Counted from the first letter of the stretch, positions 46,789 through 54,879 are shown. The stretch is 64,000 bases of DNA from Chitinophaga pinensis (GCA_945872815.1 CAMCAY010000008.1:1-64000); one strand, 5' to 3'. Translations and numbers: made by a program. The notes: a model not told the origin generated them from the letters alone.

Positions 46789-47757
46789 TTATTTAATCTT
46801 TTGCGTGGTTTTTAAAAAAAACATACTCCCCAACAGCGATGGAATGAAAAGATTAATTAACCAGATTGCAAATACTGCGGCTTGTATTCCGAGCATATTT
46901 GTATTATAAACTCCTAAAATCATTGATGCAGCAGTTGCTCTCACAGGAAGTTCGATAATTCCAATTGTTGGAGCTAAGGCCATCATCAAGTAAAAGATTG
47001 AAATTAAACTTATACAAATCGTTGGTTCTATCAAAACATTCATTACTCTTAGAATAATAAGATACTGCAATATAAAAACCAAGTATCTGAGTAAAGACAA
47101 AATCAATATTCTTAACAATTCTTTTTTTGTGTAAATAGTTACAATGGCAACATTTTTTGTGATTTTATTAAAGAATGTCCACTTTGAAAAAAGTTTGATA
47201 AATAAATCTACGTTTAAAAAAAGCAGTAGTAAGGCAATGCAAGAAACAACGCTTACTCCAATAATCAAGTTGTTTCCCAAAATTTTTATTATACCCGAAT
47301 CGGCATCAGTTTGATACTTCAGGAAAAACAAACCCATGCAACCAATTAAAAATGTTATAATCAATTGACTTATCCCACTCAATATGGATATTGAAATGGC
47401 TTTAATTCTGTTTTCTTTTGCAACGAACAATATTCGACCTCCATACTCTCCAATGCGATTGGGCGTTATCATCGTAATACTGCATCCGGCCAAAACTGCT
47501 TTAAATGCATTGTTAAATGAGATTGTCTCCAATGGACGCATCATTTTTTCCCATTTTATTGTTTCGAGTCCCCAGTTTATAAACATCAGAAAAAAAACCA
47601 ACCAAAAAAATGCGGAATGCCAACTGCTTTTAATTCTCTCCCAACTAGAATAAAAGTCTTTTTGATGAACAAGTTGTTTATATAAGCTGAATGATAGCAG
47701 AATAAAGATTACCGAACCTAATAAATAATTGAGTGATATTTTAATACTTTTGTTCAA
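46789..47757 (-). CDS. Lysylphosphatidylglycerol-synthase-TM / YbhN-type membrane protein, TTG start
   Basis: A 322-residue protein with about eight TM helices, resembling the transmembrane flippase half of lysyl-phosphatidylglycerol synthase. The motifs ITPNRIGEYGGRILF and PTIGIIELPVRATAAS are typical. It lacks the aminoacyl-transferase part, so a lipid-flipping or other membrane role is inferred. The start codon is TTG at 47755-47757; no ATG occurs until the family's conserved region. It lies only 25 bp from the start of the divergent ruvC. Confidence 0.8.
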   Translation of the reverse strand: MNKSIKISLNYLLGSVIFILLSFSLYKQLVHQKDFYSSWERIKSSWHSAFFWLVFFLMFINWGLETIKWEKMMRPLETISFNNAFKAVLAGCSITMITPNRIGEYGGRILFVAKENRIKAISISILSGISQLIITFLIGCMGLFFLKYQTDADSGIIKILGNNLIIGVSVVSCIALLLLFLNVDLFIKLFSKWTFFNKITKNVAIVTIYTKKELLRILILSLLRYLVFILQYLIILRVMNVLIEPTICISLISIFYLMMALAPTIGIIELPVRATAASMILGVYNTNMLGIQAAVFAIWLINLFIPSLLGSMFFLKTTQKIK

Positions 47758-47777
47758 ATAATATTTTACAGTAAAAT

Positions 47778-47785
47778 TAAGTTTG
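47778..47785 (+). promoter_or_regulatory. -7-like box overlapping the ruvC start
   Basis: TAAGTTTG fits TAnnTTTG but overlaps the first possible ruvC codon (TTG 47783). If it is real, translation must start at TTG 47789 on an almost leaderless mRNA. It may be a chance match. Confidence 0.25.
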
Positions 47786-48352
47786 TCCTTGCAAAAAGCA
47801 CCAAAAATAATATTAGGAATTGATCCCGGAACAATTATTATGGGATTTGGTTTAATTGAAGTTAAACAAACAGGAATTCAATTGGTGGAAATGGGTGTGC
47901 TAAAACTTGCAACAAAAGAGGACGCATACGGAAGATTGGAAAAAATATACAATAAGATAACATCACTTATCAGCAGTTATCAGCCGGATAGTTTTGCCAT
48001 AGAAGCTCCCTTTTTTGGTAAAAATGTTCAAAGTATGCTAAAGCTTGGTCGTGCACAGGGAGTAGCTATTGCAGCAGCCATGCAGTCAGGAATTAACACC
48101 ACAGAGTACTCACCCAAAAAAGTGAAGCAATCTATTACAGGAAATGGAAATGCTGATAAGGAACAAGTGATGAAGATGTTGCAGCAAATTCTTTCATTTA
48201 AGGAAACACCGAAACATATGGATGCGACGGATGCTCTAGCTGTAGCCGTTTGTCATTACTTCCAGCAAAAAAACATTGTATCAAATCCAAAAGGTAAAAT
48301 GAACGGCTGGAAAGATTTTATTACCAAAAATCCTCAGCGTCAAAAAAAATAA
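47783..48352 (+). CDS. ruvC: Holliday junction endonuclease RuvC, TTG start
   Basis: A 189-residue RuvC, which cuts Holliday junctions with RuvAB. The catalytic acidic residues are in LGIDPGT (Asp14), AIEAPFFG and DATDALAVAVCH. Length is normal. Between the in-frame stop at 47759-47761 and the conserved domain there is no ATG or GTG, only TTG at 47783 and 47789. Its 3' end abuts the convergent HIT-protein gene. Confidence 0.94.
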   Translation: MSLQKAPKIILGIDPGTIIMGFGLIEVKQTGIQLVEMGVLKLATKEDAYGRLEKIYNKITSLISSYQPDSFAIEAPFFGKNVQSMLKLGRAQGVAIAAAMQSGINTTEYSPKKVKQSITGNGNADKEQVMKMLQQILSFKETPKHMDATDALAVAVCHYFQQKNIVSNPKGKMNGWKDFITKNPQRQKK

Positions 48353-48745
48353 TCAACTCAAATTTGAAGTGATTATTTTTTGAATTTCTTTTAATTCTTC
48401 AGTAGTTAAACTTAGTTTGGCTTTGGTGAAGTTCAAATCTTCTGCACTGTTTATTGGTAAAAGATGCAGATGGGCATGAGGTACTTCCAATCCGATTGCA
48501 CTGATACCGCAACGCTTGCAGTTAAAGGATTTTTCTATTGCTTTTGCAATTGGCTCAGCAAAGAGCAGCATCTTATTTAAATAGTTTTCAGGCAAATCAA
48601 ATATTTTATCTATTTCAATTTTCGGGACTACTAACACATGACCTTTTACCAAAGGAAAGACATCCAGGAATGCGAAGAAATGGTCATCCTCGGCAATTTT
48701 ATAAGAAGGGATTTCTCCGACAATAATTTTTGAAAAAATCGTCAT
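48353..48745 (-). CDS. HIT-family hydrolase
   Basis: A 130-residue histidine-triad protein of the HinT-like group. The catalytic motif is PHAHLHLLP, and the N-terminal FSKIIVGEIPSYKIAED and GHVLVVPK segments are characteristic. It hydrolyses nucleoside phosphoramidates or related adenylates in the cytoplasm. It follows greA by 9 bp on the same strand, a gene pair seen repeatedly in Bacteroidota. Confidence 0.93.
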   Translation of the reverse strand: MTIFSKIIVGEIPSYKIAEDDHFFAFLDVFPLVKGHVLVVPKIEIDKIFDLPENYLNKMLLFAEPIAKAIEKSFNCKRCGISAIGLEVPHAHLHLLPINSAEDLNFTKAKLSLTTEELKEIQKIITSNLS

Positions 48746-48754
48746 TATAGTAAA

Positions 48755-49228
48755 TTAAATACTGATTTTATCAATCCTGAATTTCATAATTCCTGCAGGA
48801 ACATTCACTTCCGCTACTTCTCCTACTACTTTACCTAATAATCCTTTTCCAATTGGAGAGGTTACCGAAATTTTTCCGTCTTTCAAGGACGCTTCTTTTT
48901 CTGAAACAATTTGATAGGTGACTGTTTTGTTGGTACTCAAGTTAGTTGCGGTAACTTTTGTAAGAATACTAACCCTCGATGAATCAATACTGGATTCGTC
49001 TAAAATTCTAGCTGTGGCAATAACCCCTTCCAGGTATTTTATTTTTGCTTCAAGTATGCCCTGAGCTTCTTTCGCAGCGTCGTATTCGGCATTCTCTTTC
49101 AAGTCTCCTTTTTCTCGGGCTTCAGCAATTGCTTTGCTAGCTGCGGGTCTGTCCACACTCTTTAAAGTATAAAGTTCAACCTTCATCTTTTCGAAGGTTT
49201 CTTGCGTTACATAATTTGTCTCTGCCAT
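48755..49228 (-). CDS. greA: Transcription elongation factor GreA
   Basis: A 157-residue GreA. The N-terminal coiled coil has the conserved tip EARE(K)GDLKENAEYDAAKE, whose acidic residues stimulate RNA cleavage by backtracked RNA polymerase. The C-terminal FKBP-like domain has TSPIGKGLLGKVVGE. Length and start are normal. A terminator-like hairpin lies in the 93-bp region before the gene, behind a possible -7 box. Confidence 0.96.
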   Translation of the reverse strand: MAETNYVTQETFEKMKVELYTLKSVDRPAASKAIAEAREKGDLKENAEYDAAKEAQGILEAKIKYLEGVIATARILDESSIDSSRVSILTKVTATNLSTNKTVTYQIVSEKEASLKDGKISVTSPIGKGLLGKVVGEVAEVNVPAGIMKFRIDKISI

Positions 49229-49262
49229 AGTTACATATCATTTACAGGGTATAAAAAAATAC

Positions 49263-49288
49263 AACGCCTCAGACAATCCAAAGCGTTG
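49263..49288 (-). terminator. Terminator-like hairpin upstream of greA
   Basis: On the minus strand, a stem of CAACGC / GCGTTG, extendable by three weaker pairs to 9 bp, encloses a 9-nt loop and is followed by a seven-base T run. It either ends the ridA-dehydrogenase transcript or acts as an attenuator in the greA leader. Confidence 0.7.
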
Positions 49289-49296
49289 CATGCTTA

Positions 49297-49304
49297 CAAA
49301 TATA
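49297..49304 (-). promoter_or_regulatory. Candidate -7 box before the greA hairpin
   Basis: Minus-strand TATATTTG fits TAnnTTTG. A transcript from it would begin right at the hairpin, which makes it either an attenuated promoter or a chance match. Confidence 0.3.
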
Positions 49305-49321
49305 CTAAAAAGGTTAAAAAA

Positions 49322-50248
49322 TCATTTTAAGAAAGGCTCAATTTTTTTTAAAAGCACATTGCTTAATTGGAAGCTCGCTTCAAAGGAGTATCCCCCAATA
49401 TGAGGTGTAAGAAGAACATTTTCGCTGGAGGATAGAAAATTAAAATCATCATTTTCGATTTCTGAATAAGATGATAGTTTTTCATTTTCCAAAACATCCA
49501 ACGCAGCTCCTTTTATACTATCATTTTCAATTGCTTCTCTAAGCTTTTTTGTATCAATAATGCTACCTCTTGACGTATTGATGATGTATGGTTTTTTTTG
49601 AAGCTTTTTGAAAAAAGCATCATTGGCTATATGTTTTGTCTCATTGGTTAGTGGCAGATGAAAACTAATCACATCCGCTCTTTGAGTTATAGCTTCAACA
49701 GTAGATTCAATTATATATTCGTTCCCAAATCCTTGTTTGTATTTATCGTGTGCAAGTACCGTAACATTAAAAGCGGAAAGTAATCTTGCAAAGGCGGAGC
49801 CGGTATTTCCAAAACCTATTATTCCTACCGTTTTTCCATTCAGTTCAATTCCTCTATTTTCCTCTCTTAGCCATATTCTTTTTTTAACTTCATTATTGCT
49901 CTTAGATATATTCCTCATCAAGCACAATAACAATCCCAATGCATGTTCTGCAACTGCTGTGCGGTTCCCTTCAGGACTACTGACGCAACGTATATTTTTC
50001 GAATTTGCATACACTACGTCAATATGCTCCATTCCTGATCCTAACCGGCCAATCCATTTTAAATTTGTAGCAGAATCAATCATTCTTTTGTCGATAGTTA
50101 TTTGAGTAGCTACAATAAGCCCAGTTGCTTCAGTGATTTGCTCAAGTAATTCATTATAATTTGCATTGGGCAAATGTTTGAATTGTAACCCTTTTTCAGA
50201 CAGGCTATCAAAAATTATAGGATGAACGGGGGTGGTTATAATAATCAT
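49322..50248 (-). CDS. D-2-hydroxyacid dehydrogenase (NAD-binding)
   Basis: A 308-residue protein of the D-isomer-specific 2-hydroxyacid dehydrogenase family (SerA/GhrB-like). The NAD-binding loop is GKTVGIIGFGNTGSAFA. The catalytic set is visible as an Arg in INTSRGSIID, Glu in the LDVLENE region, and His in LLTPHIGGYS. ATG at 50248 is preferred to a TTG five codons upstream because it directly follows the ridA stop. The substrate (phosphoglycerate, glyoxylate or another oxo-acid) cannot be decided. Confidence 0.88.
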   Translation of the reverse strand: MIIITTPVHPIIFDSLSEKGLQFKHLPNANYNELLEQITEATGLIVATQITIDKRMIDSATNLKWIGRLGSGMEHIDVVYANSKNIRCVSSPEGNRTAVAEHALGLLLCLMRNISKSNNEVKKRIWLREENRGIELNGKTVGIIGFGNTGSAFARLLSAFNVTVLAHDKYKQGFGNEYIIESTVEAITQRADVISFHLPLTNETKHIANDAFFKKLQKKPYIINTSRGSIIDTKKLREAIENDSIKGAALDVLENEKLSSYSEIENDDFNFLSSSENVLLTPHIGGYSFEASFQLSNVLLKKIEPFLK

Positions 50249-50249
50249 A

Positions 50250-50630
50250 TTATAAAGCAGCAATCATACTTATTTCTACATTAACGTTTCTTGGAAGTCC
50301 TTTAACAGCTACTGTTTCTCTTGCAGGATACTCTCCTGTAAAGTATTTTCCATACACCTCATTTACAATTAAAAAATGTTCCATGCCACTTAAAAAAATA
50401 GTTGTTTTTACAACTTGATGAAAACCAGCACCCGAAGCATTCAATATTGAGTCAAGGTTTTTCATTACTTGTTCGGTTTCTTCTGCAATGCTTGAATTGA
50501 TTAGCGTTTCAGTACCGGGAACCAAAGCAATTTGCCCAGAAATAAAAAGCAAATTTCCCGCAATAACAGCCTGATTATAGGGGCCAATGGGTGCCGGAGC
50601 ATTTTCAGTTATAATAATTTCTTTTTCCAT
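50250..50630 (-). CDS. ridA: RidA-family imine/enamine deaminase
   Basis: A 126-residue RidA/YjgF protein. The conserved blocks are APAPIGPYNQAV at the start, LLFISGQIAL, and PARETVAVKGLPRNVNVEIS with the substrate-binding Arg, and Glu near the end. It removes reactive 2-aminoacrylate in the cytoplasm. It is first in a two-gene unit with the hydroxyacid dehydrogenase and has a -7-like box 19 bp upstream. Confidence 0.95.
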   Translation of the reverse strand: MEKEIIITENAPAPIGPYNQAVIAGNLLFISGQIALVPGTETLINSSIAEETEQVMKNLDSILNASGAGFHQVVKTTIFLSGMEHFLIVNEVYGKYFTGEYPARETVAVKGLPRNVNVEISMIAAL

Positions 50631-50649
50631 GGAATTTTTTTTAAGAATG

Positions 50650-50657
50650 CAAATATA
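50650..50657 (-). promoter_or_regulatory. Candidate -7 box for ridA
   Basis: Minus-strand TATATTTG, 19 bp before the ridA ATG, in a 65-bp divergent gap that also has a plus-strand box. Confidence 0.5.
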
Positions 50658-50672
50658 TCTTATTCAAGCACC

Positions 50673-50680
50673 TATTTTTG
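50673..50680 (+). promoter_or_regulatory. Candidate -7 box for the HCDH-like / tsaB unit
   Basis: TATTTTTG fits TAnnTTTG, 15 bp before the ATG at 50696. With the opposite box 15 bp away, the two promoters would overlap back to back. Confidence 0.5.
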
Positions 50681-50695
50681 CTAAAAATTATTTAA

Positions 50696-51310
50696 ATGCG
50701 GATTTTAGTATTGGGTAAAGAACAAGCGTTTTTAGATTTGATTCAATTATCCTCATCTATCAAATGGTTGAGAGCAGATGATTTTACTTCCTTTGATAAT
50801 GATGAAATTGCAGATGCTTATTTTAATCTTTTGGACAATGCTGCTTTGGAAAGTTATTCAAATAAAAAGAAGCCGATTTTTATTAATAGCGTATCTTATA
50901 CATTAATTGAATGTAACCATTCAGAAAATGTCATCAGATTCAATGGGTGGAATGGCTTTATTAAAAGAGAGCTTTGGGAAATGTCAGGCAAAATCAACCA
51001 TGCGCACGAGGAGGTATTAAATACATTGGGAAAGAAATACGTCAACTTACCGGATGAGCCAGGGTTCATTTCTCCAAGAGTCATTTCAATGATAGTTAAC
51101 GAGGCTTTTTTTGCTAAACAAGAAAATATTAGCACCGAAGAGGAAATTGATATCGCTATGAAACTCGGCACAAACTATCCTAAGGGCCCCTTTGAATGGG
51201 AAAAAGAAATTGGGACTAAAAATATTTATTTTCTATTGAACACACTTAGTCAAATTGACCCAAGATACAAACCTTCCAATTTATTGGAATCAAAAGCTGG
51301 CGAAAAATGA
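50696..51310 (+). CDS. Orphan 3-hydroxyacyl-CoA dehydrogenase C-terminal-domain protein
   Basis: A 204-residue protein. Residues about 115-185 match the helical C-terminal domain of 3-hydroxyacyl-CoA dehydrogenases: PGFISPRVISMIVNEAFFA, then EEIDIAMKLGTNYPKGPFEW. That domain forms the substrate pocket and dimer contact. The usual N-terminal Rossmann domain is missing. The first 110 residues form a shortened alpha/beta region beginning MRILVLGKE without the GxGxxG loop, so NAD binding is doubtful. Function is unknown. The stop overlaps the start of tsaB by 4 bp, so translation is coupled. Confidence 0.7.
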   Translation: MRILVLGKEQAFLDLIQLSSSIKWLRADDFTSFDNDEIADAYFNLLDNAALESYSNKKKPIFINSVSYTLIECNHSENVIRFNGWNGFIKRELWEMSGKINHAHEEVLNTLGKKYVNLPDEPGFISPRVISMIVNEAFFAKQENISTEEEIDIAMKLGTNYPKGPFEWEKEIGTKNIYFLLNTLSQIDPRYKPSNLLESKAGEK

Positions 51311-51981
51311 GTTTGATTTTACACATAGACACTTCGTTGGAAACTGCATTTGTAAGTATTGCCAAAGACGCTGTGCCTGTTGTAATTAAAACAAATACTG
51401 TTCAAAAGGAACATGCAGGTTTTGTTCATAAGGCTGTCGAGGAAGTTATTCATGAATGTGGAATGAGATTGAGTGACCTTGCCGCTATTGCTGTTACTGA
51501 AGGACCAGGTTCCTATACGGGATTAAGAGTAGGGATGTCTAGTGCCATCGGACTGTGTTATGCTTTAAAAAAGCCGTTTATAAAAATCAGTACATTAAAG
51601 ATGATTGCTCAAGACGCATACCTGCAAGCTCAAGATACAGATGCCTTGTATTGTCCAATGGTGGATGCAAGGAGAATGGAAGTTTTTACAGCAATGTACG
51701 ATCATGAACTCAATGTGATACTAAAACCAATGGCGATGATTTTGGAAGATGATTCTTTCAAAGATTCATTAGAAAAACACAGAATCTATTTTTCGGGAAA
51801 TGGTTCTTCAAAATTTAAAAACATTCTTTCGGAAAAAAACGCAGTATTTCTCTCGTCCAATAACCTCCCATTATCACTAAGTCAACTCTCCTATGCTGCT
51901 TTTTTAAGTTCATCTTTCAGCAATTTCACAGACTCCGAACCAAATTATATAAAAGAATATGTTAATTTTGGTTCTAAGTAG
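51307..51981 (+). CDS. tsaB: tRNA threonylcarbamoyladenosine biosynthesis protein TsaB
   Basis: A 224-residue member of the TsaB/YeaZ branch of the ASKHA fold. It lacks the metal-binding histidines of TsaD and works as its partner in making t6A on tRNAs. Diagnostic are LHIDTSLETAFVSI at the start and VTEGPGSYTGLRVGMSSAIGL in the middle. Its ATG overlaps the stop of the HCDH-like gene (ATGA). Confidence 0.93.
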   Translation: MSLILHIDTSLETAFVSIAKDAVPVVIKTNTVQKEHAGFVHKAVEEVIHECGMRLSDLAAIAVTEGPGSYTGLRVGMSSAIGLCYALKKPFIKISTLKMIAQDAYLQAQDTDALYCPMVDARRMEVFTAMYDHELNVILKPMAMILEDDSFKDSLEKHRIYFSGNGSSKFKNILSEKNAVFLSSNNLPLSLSQLSYAAFLSSSFSNFTDSEPNYIKEYVNFGSK

Positions 51982-52045
51982 TATAAAAACTACATAATTT
52001 TAATAAAAAAGATTTCAAATATTAAATATTTCTATTGAAAATTAC

Positions 52046-52053
52046 TAAATTTG
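52046..52053 (+). promoter_or_regulatory. Candidate -7 box for the HTH regulator
   Basis: TAAATTTG fits TAnnTTTG, 41 bp before the ATG at 52095. Confidence 0.45.
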
Positions 52054-52094
52054 CTTATAGAAATTTGATTTAATACTTTAAAATTTAAAAACCT

Positions 52095-52445
52095 ATGTCA
52101 GTTCAAAGTCAACCAAAAGAACAAAATGTTGAAACTCCATTAGGAGCATCGAATACGTTAAAATTCAATCTTTACAGCCTTAAGAAAGCGGCTCTTGTGT
52201 TAAGAGCATTAAACCACAAACTTCGTCAGCAGATTTTAGGTTTAATCGATACAGAAAAAAGAATCACTGTTACTGAAATCTATGTGAAGCTTCGCATAGA
52301 ACAGTCAGTTGCATCTCAACATCTTGCTATTTTAAGACGTGCCGGAATCGTTATTACTCAACGTGATGGTAAGTTTATTCACTATACAGTGAACCATAAA
52401 AGAATTGATGAGATCAAAAAATTCGTTTCTGAATTAGTAGATTAA
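52095..52445 (+). CDS. ArsR-like winged-helix transcriptional regulator
   Basis: A 116-residue protein. Residues about 35-110 form a winged helix with the ArsR-type recognition region SVASQHLAILRRAGIVITQRDG and a wing ending in FIHYTVN. It has no cysteine pairs of the metal-sensing ArsR members, so a metal ligand is unlikely. Short homologues of this type are widespread in Bacteroidota. The targets are unknown. A strong terminator follows, so it is a single-gene unit. Confidence 0.85.
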   Translation: MSVQSQPKEQNVETPLGASNTLKFNLYSLKKAALVLRALNHKLRQQILGLIDTEKRITVTEIYVKLRIEQSVASQHLAILRRAGIVITQRDGKFIHYTVNHKRIDEIKKFVSELVD

Positions 52446-52471
52446 AATTATTCAATTTATTGAATTTAATG

Positions 52472-52500
52472 AAAACGGTTGCCTTTGGTAGCCGTTTTTT
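52472..52500 (+). terminator. Intrinsic terminator after the HTH regulator
   Basis: A 12-bp stem with two G-U pairs (left arm 52472-52483, 3-nt loop, right arm 52487-52498) is followed by T residues. The -7 box of the next gene overlaps its end. Confidence 0.85.
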
Positions 52501-52507
52501 ATATTTG
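52500..52507 (+). promoter_or_regulatory. Candidate -7 box for the MBL-rhodanese gene
   Basis: TATATTTG fits TAnnTTTG, 14 bp before the ATG at 52522, and begins in the T run of the preceding terminator. Confidence 0.5.
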
Positions 52508-52521
52508 CAAAAAATAATTGT

Positions 52522-53919
52522 ATGTATATCAAACAATTTTATACAAACTGCCTGAGTGAGGCAGCTTATTATATTGAAAGCAAGGGGGAAGTTGTAATTA
52601 TTGATCCTTTGAGGGATATAGATGTTTACATTCAGCATGCAAAAGAGAGAAATGCGGAAATAAAATATATTTTTGAAACTCATTTTCATGCTGATTTCGT
52701 AAGCGGTCATATTGATCTTGGAAAAATTACCGGTGCACCAATTATATATGGGCCGGGAGCAAAAACAAATTATACCATAGTTTCTGCTAAAGACGGTGAA
52801 ACGTTTCATATAGGAGATATTTATTTCGAAGTAATGCACACTCCCGGGCATACATTAGAGAGTACTTGTTATTTATTGTATGATGAAAACAAAAAGCCGC
52901 ATGCGATTTTTACAGGAGATACTTTATTTGTGGGAGATGTCGGCAGACCTGATCTCAGTAGCGGTAATATGAGTAGTGAAGATTTGGCGGTTATCATGTT
53001 CAACACCATGCAGAATAAAATAATTCCCTTGAACGACGATATTCTTGTATATCCTGCTCACGGACCTGGCAGCAGTTGCGGAAAAAGTTTAGGACCTAAT
53101 ACACATAGCACAATAGGTGAGCAGAAACAAACGAATTATGCATTGCAAATAAAAAATAAAGAGGAATTTGTTGAAGCGGTTACTAATGGGCTATCAATGG
53201 CACCTGTGTATTTTGCAATCAATGCAAAAATTAATCAATCCGGTTATGACAACATAAATGAAATTATTGAAAGAGGAGCCAAAGAATTGTCATTAGAACA
53301 GTTTAAGGATAAGATCAATGATCATTGTATTATTTTAGATACACGACCGGCTAATATTTTTACCAACGGTTTCATTCCTGGTTCAATTTCTATTGGTTTG
53401 GAAGGGCGCTTTGCCGAATGGGCAGGAAATTTACTTTCTTTTGAAAAACCCATAATACTTGTTACTGAAAATGGGAAAGAGAGAGAATCTGTTATTCGAT
53501 TGTCCAGGGTTGGTTTTGATAAAATGCAAGGGTGTTTGAAAGGTGGCTTTGAGACATGGCAAAATGCTGGAGAATCAATTGATATAATTATAGATGTGGA
53601 GGCGGATGAATTAATGATGGATATTCCATTTGATCCAAATTTGCAGGTAGTCGATGTTAGAAAGGAGTCTGAATTTGTTGAAGGACATTTGGCTAATGCA
53701 TTGAATCTTCCATTAAATGAAATGATTGATATTGCTGAAATTGCTCAGTTTGAAGAAAATCAAAACCTGTATGTACATTGCGCAGGTGGCTATAGAAGCG
53801 TAATTGCGACTTCATTGCTGAAAAGCCAAGGCATTCATAACGTAAGAAATGTACTGGGCGGATGGAATGCTATCAAGCAACAAGAAAAAGCTGTGATAGA
53901 AAAAGGTAGTATTGCTTGA
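52522..53919 (+). CDS. MBL-fold hydrolase fused to two rhodanese domains (persulfide dioxygenase-like)
   Basis: A 465-residue protein. Residues 1-250 form an MBL domain of the persulfide-dioxygenase/glyoxalase II type, with THFHADFVSGH, MHTPGHTLEST and TGDTLFVGDVGR. Residues about 270-360 form a first rhodanese domain without the active-site cysteine (the loop reads VTENGKERES). Residues about 370-460 form a second rhodanese domain with Cys420 in HCAGGYRS. Such fusions oxidise glutathione-type persulfides and move sulfane sulfur, so a role in sulfide detoxification is inferred. It converges on the acyltransferase gene. Confidence 0.88.
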   Translation: MYIKQFYTNCLSEAAYYIESKGEVVIIDPLRDIDVYIQHAKERNAEIKYIFETHFHADFVSGHIDLGKITGAPIIYGPGAKTNYTIVSAKDGETFHIGDIYFEVMHTPGHTLESTCYLLYDENKKPHAIFTGDTLFVGDVGRPDLSSGNMSSEDLAVIMFNTMQNKIIPLNDDILVYPAHGPGSSCGKSLGPNTHSTIGEQKQTNYALQIKNKEEFVEAVTNGLSMAPVYFAINAKINQSGYDNINEIIERGAKELSLEQFKDKINDHCIILDTRPANIFTNGFIPGSISIGLEGRFAEWAGNLLSFEKPIILVTENGKERESVIRLSRVGFDKMQGCLKGGFETWQNAGESIDIIIDVEADELMMDIPFDPNLQVVDVRKESEFVEGHLANALNLPLNEMIDIAEIAQFEENQNLYVHCAGGYRSVIATSLLKSQGIHNVRNVLGGWNAIKQQEKAVIEKGSIA

Positions 53920-53930
53920 GATTGACAATA

Positions 53931-54830
53931 TCAATGAAGAGGCTCTTTATCATCAATCCATTTGTCAGCAAAACTTTCATTGTATTCCCATCTCCATCTT
54001 CTGTGGCTCCAAAGATAATTGTCAGGGTTGGCTCTGATACTCTCTTCCAGAAAGTCTCTGTATAGCTTTGTTATTTGACCTTCTTTCAAATCAGCAGCAT
54101 TTTTAGCAATCACTTTTGTAACAACGCGGTAATTACCCCTTTTGATTTTTTCTAGTCTTACAAAAACGATGGAGGTGTTGTTTTTAATTCCTCCCTTATC
54201 AGGGCCTGTAACGAAAGGTACCGGCCTGTTGAAAAAATTAAGCCAATATGCATTAGAAGGATTGCCGGGATTTTGATCTGCTGCCAATCCAATTGAATAT
54301 TGCTGTTTCAACAACTGATGCATTTTGTTTTTAAACTCATGCGTTGCCACCAAAACAGTTCCTTTCTTTGATCTAAGGTTATAGAAGATCTTGTCAATAG
54401 CCTTATTGCTTATTTTCATATATACCCCAACAAACGGAATGGGCATGTGTTTTGAAATCACCCAATTGGCGTATTCCCAATTAAATTGGTGACCTGAATG
54501 AAATTGAATGCTCTTACCTTTTTTAGTCAGCAAAATCACTTCCTCAAGATTGAATTTATTTCTATTAAGAAATGTTTTTTCAGACATGCTCAACAAAGCA
54601 ATTGTTTCTATAAAAGTATCTGTAAGGTTTCTGTAAAATTTTTTAGCGATTGATTTCTTTTCAGTGAATGACTTTTCAGGAAAAGCAATGTTTAAATTAT
54701 TGAAAACAACTTTTTTTCTGTAACCAACTACATAATATAAAATGAGATAAGCAAAATCACTTAATCTATACAAAATAAACGAGGGTAGTAGGGATATACA
54801 ATAAAGTAACGCGTAAGTTAAAAAATACAT
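53931..54830 (-). CDS. LpxL/HtrB-type lauroyl acyltransferase family protein
   Basis: A 299-residue membrane-associated acyltransferase of the lysophospholipid/lipid A late acyltransferase family. An N-terminal TM helix precedes the catalytic region QFHSGHQFNWEYAN, which contains the H(x)4-5 acidic motif (in the H..NWE form). The blocks GLAADQNPG and PFVTGPDKGG follow. It probably adds the secondary acyl chain to lipid A at the inner membrane. It is last in the minus-strand run that includes nadB and ispG, 49 bp after nadB, with a -7-like box directly before its ATG. Confidence 0.88.
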   Translation of the reverse strand: MYFLTYALLYCISLLPSFILYRLSDFAYLILYYVVGYRKKVVFNNLNIAFPEKSFTEKKSIAKKFYRNLTDTFIETIALLSMSEKTFLNRNKFNLEEVILLTKKGKSIQFHSGHQFNWEYANWVISKHMPIPFVGVYMKISNKAIDKIFYNLRSKKGTVLVATHEFKNKMHQLLKQQYSIGLAADQNPGNPSNAYWLNFFNRPVPFVTGPDKGGIKNNTSIVFVRLEKIKRGNYRVVTKVIAKNAADLKEGQITKLYRDFLEESIRANPDNYLWSHRRWRWEYNESFADKWIDDKEPLH

Positions 54831-54834
54831 AGGG

Positions 54835-54842
54835 CAAATTTA
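54835..54842 (-). promoter_or_regulatory. -7-like box immediately before the acyltransferase ATG
   Basis: Minus-strand TAAATTTG ends 4 bp before the ATG at 54830. A transcript from it would be leaderless. Confidence 0.3.
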
Positions 54843-54879
54843 CATGCTAAATATGAATTTTCTAAAGTTCATAAAATAC

